Assembly (NCBI RefSeq): GCF_001665575.1
Contig: NZ_LZSU01000029.1
Coordinates: 1-64,000 of the forward strand
DNA from: Mycobacterium sp. 852013-51886_SCH5428379
GTDB taxonomy: Bacteria; Actinomycetota; Actinomycetes; Mycobacteriales; Mycobacteriaceae
Length of the DNA: 64,000 bases
Direction of reading: 5' to 3'
Position 1 is the stretch's first letter. Each line of letters begins with the position of its first letter. A model generated the notes under the pieces. It was not told the DNA's origin and did not search any database. It was given only the letters and a program-made list of their open reading frames with translations. Below are positions 34,992 through 44,043 of the stretch, one piece after another. The translations under genes and the position numbers were made by a program.

Positions 34992-35727
34992 CGACATCGC
35001 CGGCGCACTGACCGTCGCGATCGCCAGGCGCAGTGAGGCGCATGCCGACTGCCCGCTGTTCAACGATCCGTACGCGGAGGTGTTCATCGATGCGGCCAAG
35101 GCACGGGGCTGCACGATTCCCGACGGCGAACCCACCGACCGGATCCAGGGTTTCGCCAACTACACCTCCTCGCGGACGAAGTACTTCGACGAATTCTTCA
35201 TTGCCGCAGGAGCTCACGGCATCGAGCAGGTCGTGATCGTCGCCGCCGGACTCGATGCGCGAGCATGGCGGCTGCCGTGGATCAGCAACACGACGATCTT
35301 CGAGATCGACCACCCCCCGGTCCTCCGGTTCAAGGCCGACGCGCTCGCCGCTCGCGGCGACACCCCCTCGGTGCATCGGTATGTGCCGGTGCCCGCGGAT
35401 CTCACCGATGCGTGGGACACCGCGTTGCGCGACGCGGGTTTCGACGCCGCCGAGCCGACGGCCTGGGCGATCGAGGGTCTGCTGCCCCACGTCGAGGACG
35501 GTCCGCATCTGCTGTTCGATCGCATCCATGAATTGAGTGCGCCCACGAGCCGGTTCGCGGTCGAGGCGGTGGGAATGGGTGTCACCCGCTGGCTGGCCGA
35601 GCGCGGCTGGCAGGCCAAGACCACCACCGCCCAGGAACTGATGACCCGGCACGGCCGCTGCGGCGCGCACGACGCTGTCGACACGGTGCCCGACACCGTG
35701 TTCGTGGAGGCCAAACGCGAGAGGTGA
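34978..35727 (+). CDS. Class I SAM-dependent methyltransferase (TIGR00027 / LCM family)
   Basis: A 249-residue methyltransferase of the mycobacterial TIGR00027 group (leucine carboxyl methyltransferase fold). It shows ARRSEAHADCPLFNDPYAE, the SAM-binding loop VVIVAAGLDARAWRL, EIDHP at the second acidic position and WAIEGLLPH. It is shorter than the usual roughly 300 residues. ATG 34978 starts inside the mrpG end, so it is the last gene of the mrp transcript, although a link to ion transport is not obvious. The acceptor substrate is unknown. The 203 bases after it hold no feature I can support. Confidence 0.85.
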   Translation: MTSPDDIAGALTVAIARRSEAHADCPLFNDPYAEVFIDAAKARGCTIPDGEPTDRIQGFANYTSSRTKYFDEFFIAAGAHGIEQVVIVAAGLDARAWRLPWISNTTIFEIDHPPVLRFKADALAARGDTPSVHRYVPVPADLTDAWDTALRDAGFDAAEPTAWAIEGLLPHVEDGPHLLFDRIHELSAPTSRFAVEAVGMGVTRWLAERGWQAKTTTAQELMTRHGRCGAHDAVDTVPDTVFVEAKRER

Positions 35728-35930
35728 TTCCCAGAGCCGGCGACGTGTCCGCAGGGAGCGGTGACGACCCAGTGGTCAAGCGGTCACCCTCGGTGGCGAT
35801 CTCGGGCAACAAGCGTGACGTGCAGCAGGGCGACCGTCACCGTCATATGGCAACCGGGCGCAGGAACCAACGTTCGGCTGAACGGGCCGTCATCGAGAGG
35901 CCCGATCGTCTATGGCGAACAGGGGCAGTG

Positions 35931-36560
35931 TCACTCCGAGAGCTGGAACGTGACCGTCGCGGTGACCGTGTCCACCGCTTCACTCAACGCGTCCAAGCGC
36001 GCCGGCACCGACGGCGCCGACAGTACGGCGTAGCGATCGGCCTGGCCCATCGGGAATCGGGCGGCCAGCGTGTAGATCCACCGGGCCGCATCGGAGTCAC
36101 GCAGTCCGATCACCTCACTGCGGCTGCGCATCTCGACGTTGCGGGCGGTGGCGATCCGCTCGTACAGCGCGAAGATCCGGTCCTCGACGTCCTCGAGCAA
36201 TGCGGTGTCGATCGAACCGGCCGGCTCGTCGTCCCATACTTCGACATCGGCGCGCGGGTACGGCGCGTCCTCGAGCCACTCCAGCACGCGAATCCGCTCG
36301 CCGAGAACGCATTTGAGCCGGTACCTACCGATGCCGTAATCCGTGTGCTCGACGATCCGCGCCAATGCCCCGACGTTGCTCCGTCGGTCCCCGCCCCCGA
36401 CTTCGCGGCCCGCCTCGATCAGCACCACACCGAACGCGGGGTCCTCCTGGGCGAGGCAGTCCTCAACGAGCGCGACATACCGTGGTTCGAAGATGCGCAG
36501 GGGCAGCTCCTCGCCGGGCAGCATCGCCACCTCGAGCGGAAACATCGGCGTCGCAGCCAT
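35931..36560 (-). CDS. Lon substrate-binding (N-terminal) domain protein
   Basis: A 209-residue stand-alone Lon N-terminal (LON_substr_bdg) domain protein with no ATPase or protease part. It opens with MFPLEVAMLPGEELPLRIFEPRY, the family hallmark, and has the IGRY and RIRVLEW strands, then a helical end. It probably acts as an adaptor or peptide-binding protein; activity is not known. It follows the lipoprotein gene by two bases and ends the sodC-ybdK-lipoprotein-lon strand. From memory its equivalent is Rv0434. Confidence 0.88.
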   Translation of the reverse strand: MAATPMFPLEVAMLPGEELPLRIFEPRYVALVEDCLAQEDPAFGVVLIEAGREVGGGDRRSNVGALARIVEHTDYGIGRYRLKCVLGERIRVLEWLEDAPYPRADVEVWDDEPAGSIDTALLEDVEDRIFALYERIATARNVEMRSRSEVIGLRDSDAARWIYTLAARFPMGQADRYAVLSAPSVPARLDALSEAVDTVTATVTFQLSE

Positions 36561-36562
36561 TG

Positions 36563-36967
36563 TCAGTTGAAGCCGCCGCCCATGACGGCGTCACCGACCG
36601 GGGTCGAGGGATCCGCGAACGTGCACATCGCCGCGGCCATCGTGACCCACAGTTCCGGATTGAGCCGCACCAGTTCGTTGTTCTCGCCGATCGCGGCGAT
36701 CACCTCACGCTGCGTGGCCTCGTCCATGTCGAGGTACTCGCCGCACACCGTGGCGGCCAGTCCGGTCGGCGGCGTCCCCGGTGCCCGGGTCGGATCCGGC
36801 GGTCTGGCCCGCGTCGTCGACGACGGCACGGTCGGCCGGCTCGTCGTGGTCGACAGCCCGGTCTGGTCGGGATCGGCCATCGGTGTGCCCGTGGTGACGT
36901 TCGTGCACCCGGCGACCACCACCGCGGCCGCCGCGCAGCCCGTCAGCATCCACCTGCGCACGGCCAT
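36563..36967 (-). CDS. Putative small lipoprotein
   Basis: A 134-residue secreted protein. A signal peptide with lipobox VVAGC puts the lipid-modified cysteine at residue 21. A Thr/Pro/Ser-rich linker (residues 23-70) leads to a helical domain with two further cysteines (VCGEYLDMDE and AAAMCTF), which could pair outside the cytoplasm. TAGGGT lies exactly six bases before ATG 36967, so it may have its own leaderless promoter despite lying ten bases after the ligase gene. I do not recognise a named family. Confidence 0.78.
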   Translation of the reverse strand: MAVRRWMLTGCAAAAVVVAGCTNVTTGTPMADPDQTGLSTTTSRPTVPSSTTRARPPDPTRAPGTPPTGLAATVCGEYLDMDEATQREVIAAIGENNELVRLNPELWVTMAAAMCTFADPSTPVGDAVMGGGFN

Positions 36968-36976
36968 CAGTCCACC

Positions 36977-38107
36977 CTATAGCTCCAACTCGGCCACGAG
37001 GGCGTCAACGACGGCGCGTAGATCGCCGTCGTGTTCCTCGGCCACCCGGCGCTGTCGCTGGTAGCTGCCGCCGTGCCGGTAGATGTCCGCAACGCCGGCG
37101 AGCTCGTCGGCGCAGTCCAGCGACACAGCCACCGGTTGCAGCCGGGTCAGCAGCTCGTCGAGATCGTCGGTCACCAGCCGCTCGTTGCTGTCCGCGTCCA
37201 GGATGATCTCGGCGTCCAAGCCGTACCGCGCCGCCCGCCACTTGTTCTCCTGGACATGCCACGGCGGCATCACCGGCATCTCCTCGCCGGCTTCGAGCCG
37301 GCGGTCGAGGTCGACGATCAGACAGTGGGTCAGTGCCACGAGAGAACCGAGCTCCGCGAGGTTGGACACCCCGTCGAACACCCGCACCTCGATGGTGCCG
37401 AGATGCGGCGAAGGCCTGATGTCCCAACGGATCTCGTTCATGTGATCGATGATCCCGGTCTTCTTCTGATCGTGGACGAACCGTTCGAACTCGGGCCACG
37501 ACTGAAACTGGAACGGCAGACCGGCCGTCGGCAACTGCTGGAACATCATCGCCCGGTTGCTCGCGTAGCCGGTGTCCTCACCGTCCCAGTACGGCGACGA
37601 CGCCGACAGCGCCAGCAGATGCGGATAGTGATTGAGCAGCGAGGAGATGATCGGCATCACCTTGTGCGCCGACGAGATCCCGACGTGGACGTGTACGCCC
37701 CAGATCAGCATCTGCCGGCCCCACCACTGCGTCCGCTTGATCAGCTCGGCGTAGCGCGGCGCATCGGTGAGTTGCTCGACCGACCACTTCGCGAACGGGT
37801 GGGTGCCCGCGCAGAACAACTCCATCCCGCGGTTACGGACGATCCCGCGCACCGTCGACAGCGTCGAGTGCAGATCGTCCATCGCCTCGCCGGTGTTCTC
37901 ACAGACCCCGGTGACGATCTCGACGGTGTTGCGCAGCAACTCCTGGTGGACGTGCGGGGTCTCACCGATCTCGGCGATGACGGTTCCGGCCTCGTTGCTC
38001 AGCTGCCGGGTCACCGGATCGACGAGGGCGAACTCCCATTCGACACCGATGGTGGGCCGGGGTGACCGGACGAACGCGATCCGGCTATTCGGCGGGACCG
38101 ATGACAC
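36977..38107 (-). CDS. Glutamate--cysteine ligase family protein, YbdK type
   Basis: A 376-residue carboxylate-amine ligase of the GCS2/YbdK group. [15 protein letters not shown] near residue 17 is the ATP/Mg-binding start of the family, [16 protein letters not shown] and the [12 protein letters not shown] region are also family-typical, and [16 protein letters not shown] follows. E. coli YbdK has weak glutamate-cysteine ligase activity, but mycobacteria make mycothiol and ergothioneine, so the true acceptor is uncertain. The only plausible start is GTG 38107, which overlaps the end of sodC by 23 bases. From memory equivalent to Rv0433. Confidence 0.9.
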   Translation of the reverse strand: MSSVPPNSRIAFVRSPRPTIGVEWEFALVDPVTRQLSNEAGTVIAEIGETPHVHQELLRNTVEIVTGVCENTGEAMDDLHSTLSTVRGIVRNRGMELFCAGTHPFAKWSVEQLTDAPRYAELIKRTQWWGRQMLIWGVHVHVGISSAHKVMPIISSLLNHYPHLLALSASSPYWDGEDTGYASNRAMMFQQLPTAGLPFQFQSWPEFERFVHDQKKTGIIDHMNEIRWDIRPSPHLGTIEVRVFDGVSNLAELGSLVALTHCLIVDLDRRLEAGEEMPVMPPWHVQENKWRAARYGLDAEIILDADSNERLVTDDLDELLTRLQPVAVSLDCADELAGVADIYRHGGSYQRQRRVAEEHDGDLRAVVDALVAELEL

Positions 38108-38804
38108 CGCACGCCACCCGTCCGCCGGCGTCGCCGGTGGCCATCGTCTCCTGGTCGGGTCCCGGGGTGCCGTTGACCTGGTTGTAGCGCTCCGGCGGGA
38201 TGTTGGCGAAGTTGTCGGCGTTCGCGTGGATCATGATCGCGGTGCCCTGACCGTCGGTCAGCTGCTCGGCGGTGAACGCGTCGGTCGTCGTCACCACCAT
38301 CGCCGACCCGTCCTCGCGGACCTGCAGCGAGACCAGGTCGCCGCTGGCCGGGTGTCCGGTCTTGCCGGGGACGTTGAAATGCCCGCCTGCGGAAAGGAAG
38401 TTGCCTGGGGCTCCACCAGTCGGCGGGGTGGAGTTGGCCTCACACTTGCCGACCGAATGGATGTGCATTCCATGGAAGCCGGGCTCGAGCTGGCCGGACG
38501 CCACGGTCTTGACCGTGATGGTGGCGTAGTCGCCGCTGAAGTCGAAGTCCGCGGTCGCCACCGTCGTTCCGTCCGGCGACTTCAGTTCCGCGCTCAGCTT
38601 CTCACCGCTCGCGGCCTGGCCGCTTTCACCCTCGCCACCACCTTCGCCGGCCGCGGTCGAGGGCGCCGGGGACCCGGTCCACACCGGCGGCGTGGTGCCC
38701 GGCTCGGAGGAGACGGGCTCGTTGGGGGTGCACGCGGTCAACGCGAACGCGGGCGCGGCGAACAGGGCGGCAACGGCAGCAGGCTTGAGACCGGGCTTGA
38801 GCAT
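38085..38804 (-). CDS. sodC: Cu/Zn superoxide dismutase lipoprotein
   Basis: A 239-residue exported superoxide dismutase that removes superoxide outside the membrane. The signal peptide ends in lipobox ALTAC (Cys25), then comes a Pro/Ser/Glu linker. The enzyme domain has [12 protein letters not shown] (copper and zinc His plus the disulphide Cys), [13 protein letters not shown] and the late GGRVACG with the partner cysteine. Length and layout match M. tuberculosis SodC. It is ten bases after virR and overlaps the YbdK-like ligase gene, in one minus-strand operon. Confidence 0.96.
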   Translation of the reverse strand: MLKPGLKPAAVAALFAAPAFALTACTPNEPVSSEPGTTPPVWTGSPAPSTAAGEGGGEGESGQAASGEKLSAELKSPDGTTVATADFDFSGDYATITVKTVASGQLEPGFHGMHIHSVGKCEANSTPPTGGAPGNFLSAGGHFNVPGKTGHPASGDLVSLQVREDGSAMVVTTTDAFTAEQLTDGQGTAIMIHANADNFANIPPERYNQVNGTPGPDQETMATGDAGGRVACGVIGPAE

Positions 38805-38813
38805 GCTCAGAGC

Positions 38814-39272
38814 CTAACCGGTGACCGCCACGACGATGCCCGGTGGCTGCTCGGCCAGCGCCGGAACCCGTGCCTCTACCGGCGCTTCCAGCAGGCGGCC
38901 CACGTCCTCGGCGGCCTCCTGTTCACCCGGGGCGTCGCTGAAGTACACGGTGGTCGCGGTGACTCCCTCGAGCGTGAGGTTGCCGGTCTCGGTCACGTCC
39001 CAGCCGTCGTCGCGCAGGCGCGTGGCCACACCCTCGGCGGCGCCTTCGACGGTCGAGATGTTGAACACCCGCACCTCGGGGCGTGCCGCTTCGGCCGGCG
39101 GCGCCTCCGACGTCGGGGTGGTGGTCGTCGTGGTCGCGACCGTGGTCTGCTCGGCCGGCGTGTCGCCGCCGCGCAGCGCCTGGAACCCCACCAGCAGGAA
39201 CACGACCCCGAGGAACAGCAGCACCATCACGATGGCGCGCAGGGGTAATCCGGAGGATTCTCGCTGATTCAT
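38814..39272 (-). CDS. virR: VirR-like LytR_C domain membrane protein (Rv0431-type)
   Basis: A 152-residue protein with a short cytoplasmic N-terminus, one transmembrane helix (about residues 11-34), a Thr-rich linker (TTVATTTTTTPTSE) and a C-terminal LytR_C domain (about 65-150: VRVFNISTVEGAAEGVATRL). From memory of the syntenic Rv0431, this is VirR, a membrane protein that affects vesicle release and cell-wall integrity in M. tuberculosis. ATG 39272 was preferred over GTG 39281 because TACAGT lies seven bases upstream. It is followed by sodC. Confidence 0.85.
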   Translation of the reverse strand: MNQRESSGLPLRAIVMVLLFLGVVFLLVGFQALRGGDTPAEQTTVATTTTTTPTSEAPPAEAARPEVRVFNISTVEGAAEGVATRLRDDGWDVTETGNLTLEGVTATTVYFSDAPGEQEAAEDVGRLLEAPVEARVPALAEQPPGIVVAVTG

Positions 39273-39321
39273 CGTGCCCACTGTATCGAGCGGACCCCGC
39301 AGCCCGGCACGACGCGCGGGC

Positions 39322-39630
39322 TCAGGTGACCTCGAAGCCCAATCGGCGCGCCGCGCGCGCCTTCTGCCTACTGGCGCGCAGCCGTCGCAGCCGCTTGACC
39401 AGCATGGGGTCCGCGGCCAGCGCCTCCGGCCGGTCCACCAGTGCGTTGAGCACCTGGTAGTACCGCGTCGCCGACATGGAGAACAACTCCTTGATGGCGT
39501 CTTCCTTGCTGCCGGCGTACTTCCACCACTGCCGTTCGAAGGCCAGGATGTCGAATTCGCGGCGAGTCAACCCATCGGGCAGATCAGAGTCGTCTCCGGA
39601 TTGCTCCGCCCGCGCCATGGCGCCGTCCAT
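39322..39630 (-). CDS. DUF3263 family protein
   Basis: A 102-residue basic protein of the actinobacterial DUF3263 family. LTRREFDILAFERQWWKYAG is the family signature, followed by MSATRYYQVLNALVD, which looks like a helix-turn-helix, and an Arg/Lys-rich end. It could be a small DNA-binding protein. It is first on the minus strand before virR and sodC and divergent from def, with 146 bases between that hold a 6-base inverted repeat AATTTC/GAAATT. Function is unknown. An alternative start is ATG 39618. Confidence 0.85.
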   Translation of the reverse strand: MDGAMARAEQSGDDSDLPDGLTRREFDILAFERQWWKYAGSKEDAIKELFSMSATRYYQVLNALVDRPEALAADPMLVKRLRRLRASRQKARAARRLGFEVT

Positions 39631-39776
39631 ATCGCTTCCCGGACCCCTTCGACGATCACAGACAATTTCGTTTCAACCGAGAAATTACATCCCTGTGGTT
39701 CGGCGCTCATTCAATCACGGCGTGCACAGATGAGGCGTCACCAATGCGGGCGCGTCGGCTCACTTAAGCTGCACCC

Positions 39777-40370
39777 GTGGCCGTCGTACCGATTCGCATC
39801 GTGGGAGATCCCGTCCTGCACACCGCAACCACCCCGGTTCCCGTGGGTGACGACGGTGCATTACCGCCGGAACTGGCGGACCTGATCCGAGATCTCTACG
39901 ACACGATGGACGCCGCCAACGGAGTCGGGTTGGCCGCCAACCAGATCGGCGTCTCCCAGCGCGTGTTCGTCTACGACTGCGCCGATGCGCGCGGCCGCAC
40001 CAGCCGCCGCCGCGGCGTCGTGGTCAACCCGGTTCTCGAGACCTCCGAGGTGCCCGAGACCATGCCCGATCCCGACGACGACGAAGAGGGCTGTCTGTCG
40101 GTACCCGGCGAGCAGTTCCCCACCGGGCGCGCCGACTGGGCGCGGGTGACCGGCCTGGACGCCGACGGCACCCCCATCACCCTCGAGGGCACCGGGCTGT
40201 TCGCGCGCATGCTGCAGCACGAGACCGGTCACCTCGACGGTTTCCTCTACCTCGATCGGCTCATCGGCCGGCACGCCCGCGCGGCCAAGAAAACGGTCAA
40301 GCACAACGGCTGGGGCGTGCCCGGCCTGAGCTGGCTGCCGGGCGAGGACCCCGACCCGTTCGGGCACTGA
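39777..40370 (+). CDS. def: Peptide deformylase
   Basis: A 197-residue metalloenzyme that removes the formyl group from nascent proteins. All three motifs are present: [10 protein letters not shown] (motif 1), EGCLSVPGE (motif 2, metal-ligand Cys) and QHETGHLDG (motif 3, HExxH). The mycobacterial-type insertion and long C-terminus are there (EDPDPFGH end). GTG 39777 has TAAGCT exactly six bases upstream, so the mRNA is probably leaderless. It is followed by the GNAT gene after four bases and by xthA in one operon. Confidence 0.97.
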   Translation: MAVVPIRIVGDPVLHTATTPVPVGDDGALPPELADLIRDLYDTMDAANGVGLAANQIGVSQRVFVYDCADARGRTSRRRGVVVNPVLETSEVPETMPDPDDDEEGCLSVPGEQFPTGRADWARVTGLDADGTPITLEGTGLFARMLQHETGHLDGFLYLDRLIGRHARAAKKTVKHNGWGVPGLSWLPGEDPDPFGH

Positions 40371-40374
40371 CGCG

Positions 40375-41268
40375 GTGGCCGACCTGCCTCGTCCGGGCAC
40401 CCGGGTGAGCCTGCGCTACCGGCTGCCTGCTGGGTCGACCCCACCCCTGAACGACGTGGTCGGCCACGTCGTCGAGCGGGAACCGGTGGTCCGCATCCGC
40501 ACGAGAACCGGTGAGACGGTCGACGTCCCGGTCGCCGATGTCGTCAGCGTGCGGGTGCTGACCGACGCGCCGGTGAAGGCCTCGCAGATCCGCGCGGTCG
40601 AGCACGCCGCCGCGATGGCCTGGCCGGGCCTCGAGCACCAGTGGCTGGACGGCTGGTTGCTCCGGGCCGCCGGCGGACACACCCACCGCGGCAATTCCGC
40701 TGTGCCGCTGGATATCCACGCCGGCACCGCCGCACTGCCCGCCATCCGCCAGTGGTATGCCGACCGCGCGCTGACGCCGTGGCTCGCGACCGCCGACCGC
40801 CTCGTCCGGCTGCCCGCCGGCGTCGAGGTGCACCTCGAGAGCATTGTCATGGTCCGCGATCTGCCCGCCGAGGACGCCGAACCGATCACCGTGCTCGACC
40901 GCCCCGATACGACGTGGCTGCGGGTCTACGAACGCGACGTGCCGGTCGAGGTCCTGACCGCCGTCGCGGACGGCGACGTCTGCTTCGGCCGGATCGACGA
41001 CGCGGCGGTCGGCCGCGCGGCGGTCACCCCGGCGCACGACGGAGTGCGGTGGGCGGGCCTGTCGGCCGTGCGGGTGGCAGAAGACCACCGCCGCAGCGGA
41101 TACGCCCGCCGATTGTGCGCTGGGATGCTGAAGTGGGCCGCCACCCGAGCGGCCACCCGGGCCTACGTCCAGGTACTGGCCGACAACACCGGCGCCCTCG
41201 CGCTCTACGAGTCGATGGGCTTCACCGCACAGCACCGGGAGCGCTACATCGACGCCCGTACCCTGTAG
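40375..41268 (+). CDS. GNAT family N-acetyltransferase with N-terminal beta-barrel domain (Rv0428c-type)
   Basis: A 297-residue protein. Residues about 1-65 form a small SH3-like region (GTRVSLRYRLPAG through VVSVRVL). The GNAT domain is in the C-terminal half: LSAVRVAEDHRRSGYARRLC is the acetyl-CoA-binding motif A, and VQVLADNTGALALYESMGF is motif B. The acceptor is not known. GTG 40375 is four bases after the def stop. From memory it matches Rv0428c, which is likewise placed between def and xthA. Confidence 0.88.
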   Translation: MADLPRPGTRVSLRYRLPAGSTPPLNDVVGHVVEREPVVRIRTRTGETVDVPVADVVSVRVLTDAPVKASQIRAVEHAAAMAWPGLEHQWLDGWLLRAAGGHTHRGNSAVPLDIHAGTAALPAIRQWYADRALTPWLATADRLVRLPAGVEVHLESIVMVRDLPAEDAEPITVLDRPDTTWLRVYERDVPVEVLTAVADGDVCFGRIDDAAVGRAAVTPAHDGVRWAGLSAVRVAEDHRRSGYARRLCAGMLKWAATRAATRAYVQVLADNTGALALYESMGFTAQHRERYIDARTL

Positions 41269-41270
41269 CG

Positions 41271-42092
41271 ATGCGGCTGGCCACCTGGAACGTCAACTCG
41301 ATCCGCGCCCGGGTGGACCGGGTCACCGACTGGCTGCAACGCAGCGACGTCGACGTGCTCGCCATGCAGGAGACCAAGTGCTCGGCCGAGCAGTTCCCCA
41401 CGATGCCGTTCGAGGCGATCGGCTACGAGGTGGTGCACTGCGGGTTCAACCAGTGGAACGGCGTGGCGATCGCCTCGCGCATCGGCATCGAGGACGTCCA
41501 GGTCGGCTTCGAAGGTCAACCGACGTGGAGTTCCGACGAGACCGTGGAGGCGGCCGCGGAGGCGAGGGCGATCGGCGCCACCTGCGGCGGGGTGCGGGTG
41601 TGGAGTCTCTACATCCCAAACGGCCGCTTCGTCGGCTCGCCACACTATGGGTACAAGCTGGAATGGCTTGCTGCCCTGCGTGATACCGCACACCGTTGGT
41701 TGACCGAGGAGCCGTCGGCACCGATCGCGATGGTCGGAGACTGGAACATCGCCCCGACCGACGACGACGTCTGGAGCGTCGAGGCATATCAGGACAGCAC
41801 CCACGTCACGCCGGCGGAACGCGACGCCTTCGCCGCGATCGTCGACGCCGGCTACGCGGATGTGGTTCGTCCGTTCGCCCCCGGCCCCGGCGTCTACACC
41901 TACTGGGACTACACGCGCCTGGCGTTCCAGAAGCGTCGCGGTATGCGCATCGACTTCATCCTGGGCTCACCGGCGTTCGCCGACCGGGTGACCCACGCCG
42001 AGATCGTCCGCGAGGAACGCAAGGGTAAAGGGGCCAGCGATCATGCGCCGGTGCTGGTCGAGCTCGACGGAACGGATTCGTCCTCGGCGTAA
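41271..42092 (+). CDS. xthA: Exodeoxyribonuclease III
   Basis: A 273-residue exonuclease III-family AP endonuclease acting in base-excision repair. WNVNSIRAR, QETK (metal-ligand Glu), GDWNIAPTDDD and a final SDHAPV are the catalytic landmarks, and IDFILGS precedes the last. ATG 41271 is two bases after the GNAT stop. Its 3' end overlaps the convergent MFS gene by 52 bases, so the two mRNAs are antisense over that stretch. Confidence 0.96.
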   Translation: MRLATWNVNSIRARVDRVTDWLQRSDVDVLAMQETKCSAEQFPTMPFEAIGYEVVHCGFNQWNGVAIASRIGIEDVQVGFEGQPTWSSDETVEAAAEARAIGATCGGVRVWSLYIPNGRFVGSPHYGYKLEWLAALRDTAHRWLTEEPSAPIAMVGDWNIAPTDDDVWSVEAYQDSTHVTPAERDAFAAIVDAGYADVVRPFAPGPGVYTYWDYTRLAFQKRRGMRIDFILGSPAFADRVTHAEIVREERKGKGASDHAPVLVELDGTDSSSA

Positions 42093-43798
42093 CGACCGGG
42101 GTTGAACAGCGACGCCACCGCTCCCAGCAGCATCATCACCGCGGCGGCGGTGAAGACCACGACCAGCCCGGAGTGGAACGGGCCGGTGATCAGCTCGGGG
42201 AAGAAGGTCTTGCCGGTCAGCACGTCGGCGTTGACGCCGGGCTGCTGCAGCGCGTGGGACGGCTCGAGCAGTTCGGCGATGGGGTTGTGTCCCAGGAACG
42301 CGGCGAACAGGCTGCCGACCGGTGGCAGACCGGCGACGTCGTCGGCCACCGACGCGGCGACGCCCTGGGCCTGCAACCCGCTGCTCATCGCACCGGGCAG
42401 CGTGTTCGCCAGGCCCACAATCATCAACGAGAAGAACACGCCGATGGACAGCGAAGAGCCGGCGTTGAAGAACGTCGCCCGCACACCGGAGGCGGCGCCG
42501 CGTTCGGCGGGCGGGACGCTCGACATGATCGACGCGGTGTTGGGTGCGGTGAAGATTCCGCCGCCCAGGCCGTTGAGGAATACCAGCAGTGCGAACAACC
42601 AGTAGTCGAAGTTGACCGGGATCAGCACCAGCGCGACGAACGTCGCCGCCATCAGCAACATGCCGCCGACGGTGAACGGCCGCGCTCCGAAGCGGTCGGA
42701 CAGCGAACCGGCCAGCGGACCGGCGATCAGGAAGCCGACGGTCATCGGCAGCATGTAGATGCCCGCCCACAGCGGCGTCGACTCGAAGCTGTAGCCGTGC
42801 AGCGGCAGCCAGATACCCTGCAACCAGATGATGAGCATGAACTGCAGGCCGCCGCGGCCCACCGACGACATCAGCCCGGCGAGGTTGCCCATGCCGAAGG
42901 ACGCCGACCGGAACAGCCGGATGTTGACCATGGGTGCGGCGACGTGCAGTTCGACGAAGCAGAACGCGACCAGCAGGGCCACCCCGAATCCGATGCCGCC
43001 GAGCACCCACGGGTTGGTCCAGCCGGTGGTCGAGTCGCCGTAGGGCTGGATGCCGTAGGTGATGCCGATCAGCAGCACGGTCAGGCCGACGCCAAACGTC
43101 AACGTGCCCGCCCAGTCGATCCGTCCCGGTGTCCGCACGCCCAACTCCCGCAGCGAGCGGTAGCTCCAGACGGTGCCGAGGATGCCGATCGGCACGCCCA
43201 CCCAGAAGATCGCCTTCCAGTTCCACTCGGACAGGAAGCCGCCGATGAGCAGACCCAGGAAGGACCCGGCGACGGCGGCCACCATGTTGACGCCCAGCGC
43301 CATGCCGCGCTGTCTGGCGGGGAACGCGTCGGTCAGGATTGCCGACGACGACGCCATCAGCATCGCTCCGCCGACGCCCTGCAGAACGCGCCAGCCGATC
43401 AGCCACACGGCGCCGCCCCCGAGGCTGAACGGGTCGAAGGACAGCGCAACGGCTGCCACGGTGAACACCGCGAAACCCAGGTTGTAGATGCGGACCCGGC
43501 CGAGCATGTCGCCGAGCCGCCCGAACGGCACCACCAGCACGGCCGTGACCACCAGGTAGCCCATCAGCATCCACAGCAGATAGCTGACGTTGCCGGGAGC
43601 GAGTGGGTTGAGCCCGATGCCGCGGAAGATCGCCGGCAGCGAGATCAGCACGATCGAGGCGTTGACGGTCGCCAGCAGCGTGCCCAATGTCGTGTTGGAC
43701 AGGACGATCCACTTGTAGAAGGGGTGGTCGTGGTCCATGCGCCTGCGCCGGCGGGTGGTCTCGTCGACCGGCGGCGCGGTTCCGAGTTCAGTCGTCAT
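42041..43798 (-). CDS. MFS transporter, DHA2 (EmrB/QacA) family, 14 TMS
   Basis: A 585-residue drug:H+ antiporter. It opens with a basic cytoplasmic segment, then 14 membrane helices. Motif A-like GRLGDMLGRVRIYNLG lies between TM2 and TM3, and LQGVGGAMLMASSSAIL is motif C-like. ATG 43798 was chosen over an in-frame ATG at 43867. A minus-strand TAATAT (43868-43873) upstream is a good -10. It lies between xthA and thiD, where M. tuberculosis, from memory, has other genes, so it is probably an accessory insertion. The substrate is unknown. Confidence 0.9.
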   Translation of the reverse strand: MTTELGTAPPVDETTRRRRRMDHDHPFYKWIVLSNTTLGTLLATVNASIVLISLPAIFRGIGLNPLAPGNVSYLLWMLMGYLVVTAVLVVPFGRLGDMLGRVRIYNLGFAVFTVAAVALSFDPFSLGGGAVWLIGWRVLQGVGGAMLMASSSAILTDAFPARQRGMALGVNMVAAVAGSFLGLLIGGFLSEWNWKAIFWVGVPIGILGTVWSYRSLRELGVRTPGRIDWAGTLTFGVGLTVLLIGITYGIQPYGDSTTGWTNPWVLGGIGFGVALLVAFCFVELHVAAPMVNIRLFRSASFGMGNLAGLMSSVGRGGLQFMLIIWLQGIWLPLHGYSFESTPLWAGIYMLPMTVGFLIAGPLAGSLSDRFGARPFTVGGMLLMAATFVALVLIPVNFDYWLFALLVFLNGLGGGIFTAPNTASIMSSVPPAERGAASGVRATFFNAGSSLSIGVFFSLMIVGLANTLPGAMSSGLQAQGVAASVADDVAGLPPVGSLFAAFLGHNPIAELLEPSHALQQPGVNADVLTGKTFFPELITGPFHSGLVVVFTAAAVMMLLGAVASLFNPGRYAEDESVPSSSTSTGA

Positions 43799-43923
43799 GT
43801 GGGCTTCTCTTCGGTGTCGGGCACTGGAGGCGCCACGCTGCGCCGGGGAAAGGATCGGAATACACATATATTACCTATGCAAAACATCTCCGGGCCAGAT
43901 ACGTCGTGCGCTAGGTTGGGCAC

Positions 43924-43944
43924 CACCGGGAAATCCACCCGGTG
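43924..43944 (+). repeat. 7-bp hairpin immediately upstream of the thiD riboswitch
   Basis: CACCGGG (43924-43930), a 7-base loop, then CCCGGTG (43938-43944). It sits in the probable leader of thiD, six bases before the aptamer begins. It could be an RNA-stabilising structure or an operator. Confidence 0.6.
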
Positions 43945-43950
43945 ACCACC

Positions 43951-44036
43951 ACGCGGGAGCGCGCACCGAGCGTGCTGAGAGGACAGCTGGGGCTGTCGAC
44001 CGTAAGAACCTGACCGGATAATGCCGGCGTAGGGAG
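43951..44036 (+). promoter_or_regulatory. TPP riboswitch (THI element) controlling thiD
   Basis: The conserved parts occur in order: GCTGAGAGG (with CTGAGA at 43975-43980), GAACCTGACC, then GGATAATGCCGGCGTAGGGAG. AGGGAG at 44031-44036 is both the 3' strand of the closing helix and the ribosome-binding site, 7 bases before the thiD ATG. Ligand binding would therefore hide the site and lower ThiD translation. Confidence 0.95.
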
Positions 44037-44043
44037 ACACACG

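Noticed and set aside
35728-35930. Small RNA or gene in the 203-base gap before the Lon-domain gene
   Set aside because: No start with a ribosome-binding site, no strong hairpin and no -10/-35 pair was found.
35724-37064. A 446-codon plus-strand frame after the methyltransferase
   Set aside because: It runs antisense to the Lon-domain and lipoprotein genes, which have clear family motifs and a signal peptide. Its own translation looks random.
42173-43945. A 590-codon open frame on the plus strand, antisense to the MFS exporter
   Set aside because: Its composition is Gln/His/Arg-rich without any domain, while the minus strand encodes a clear 14-helix transporter. Long antisense frames are expected at this GC content.
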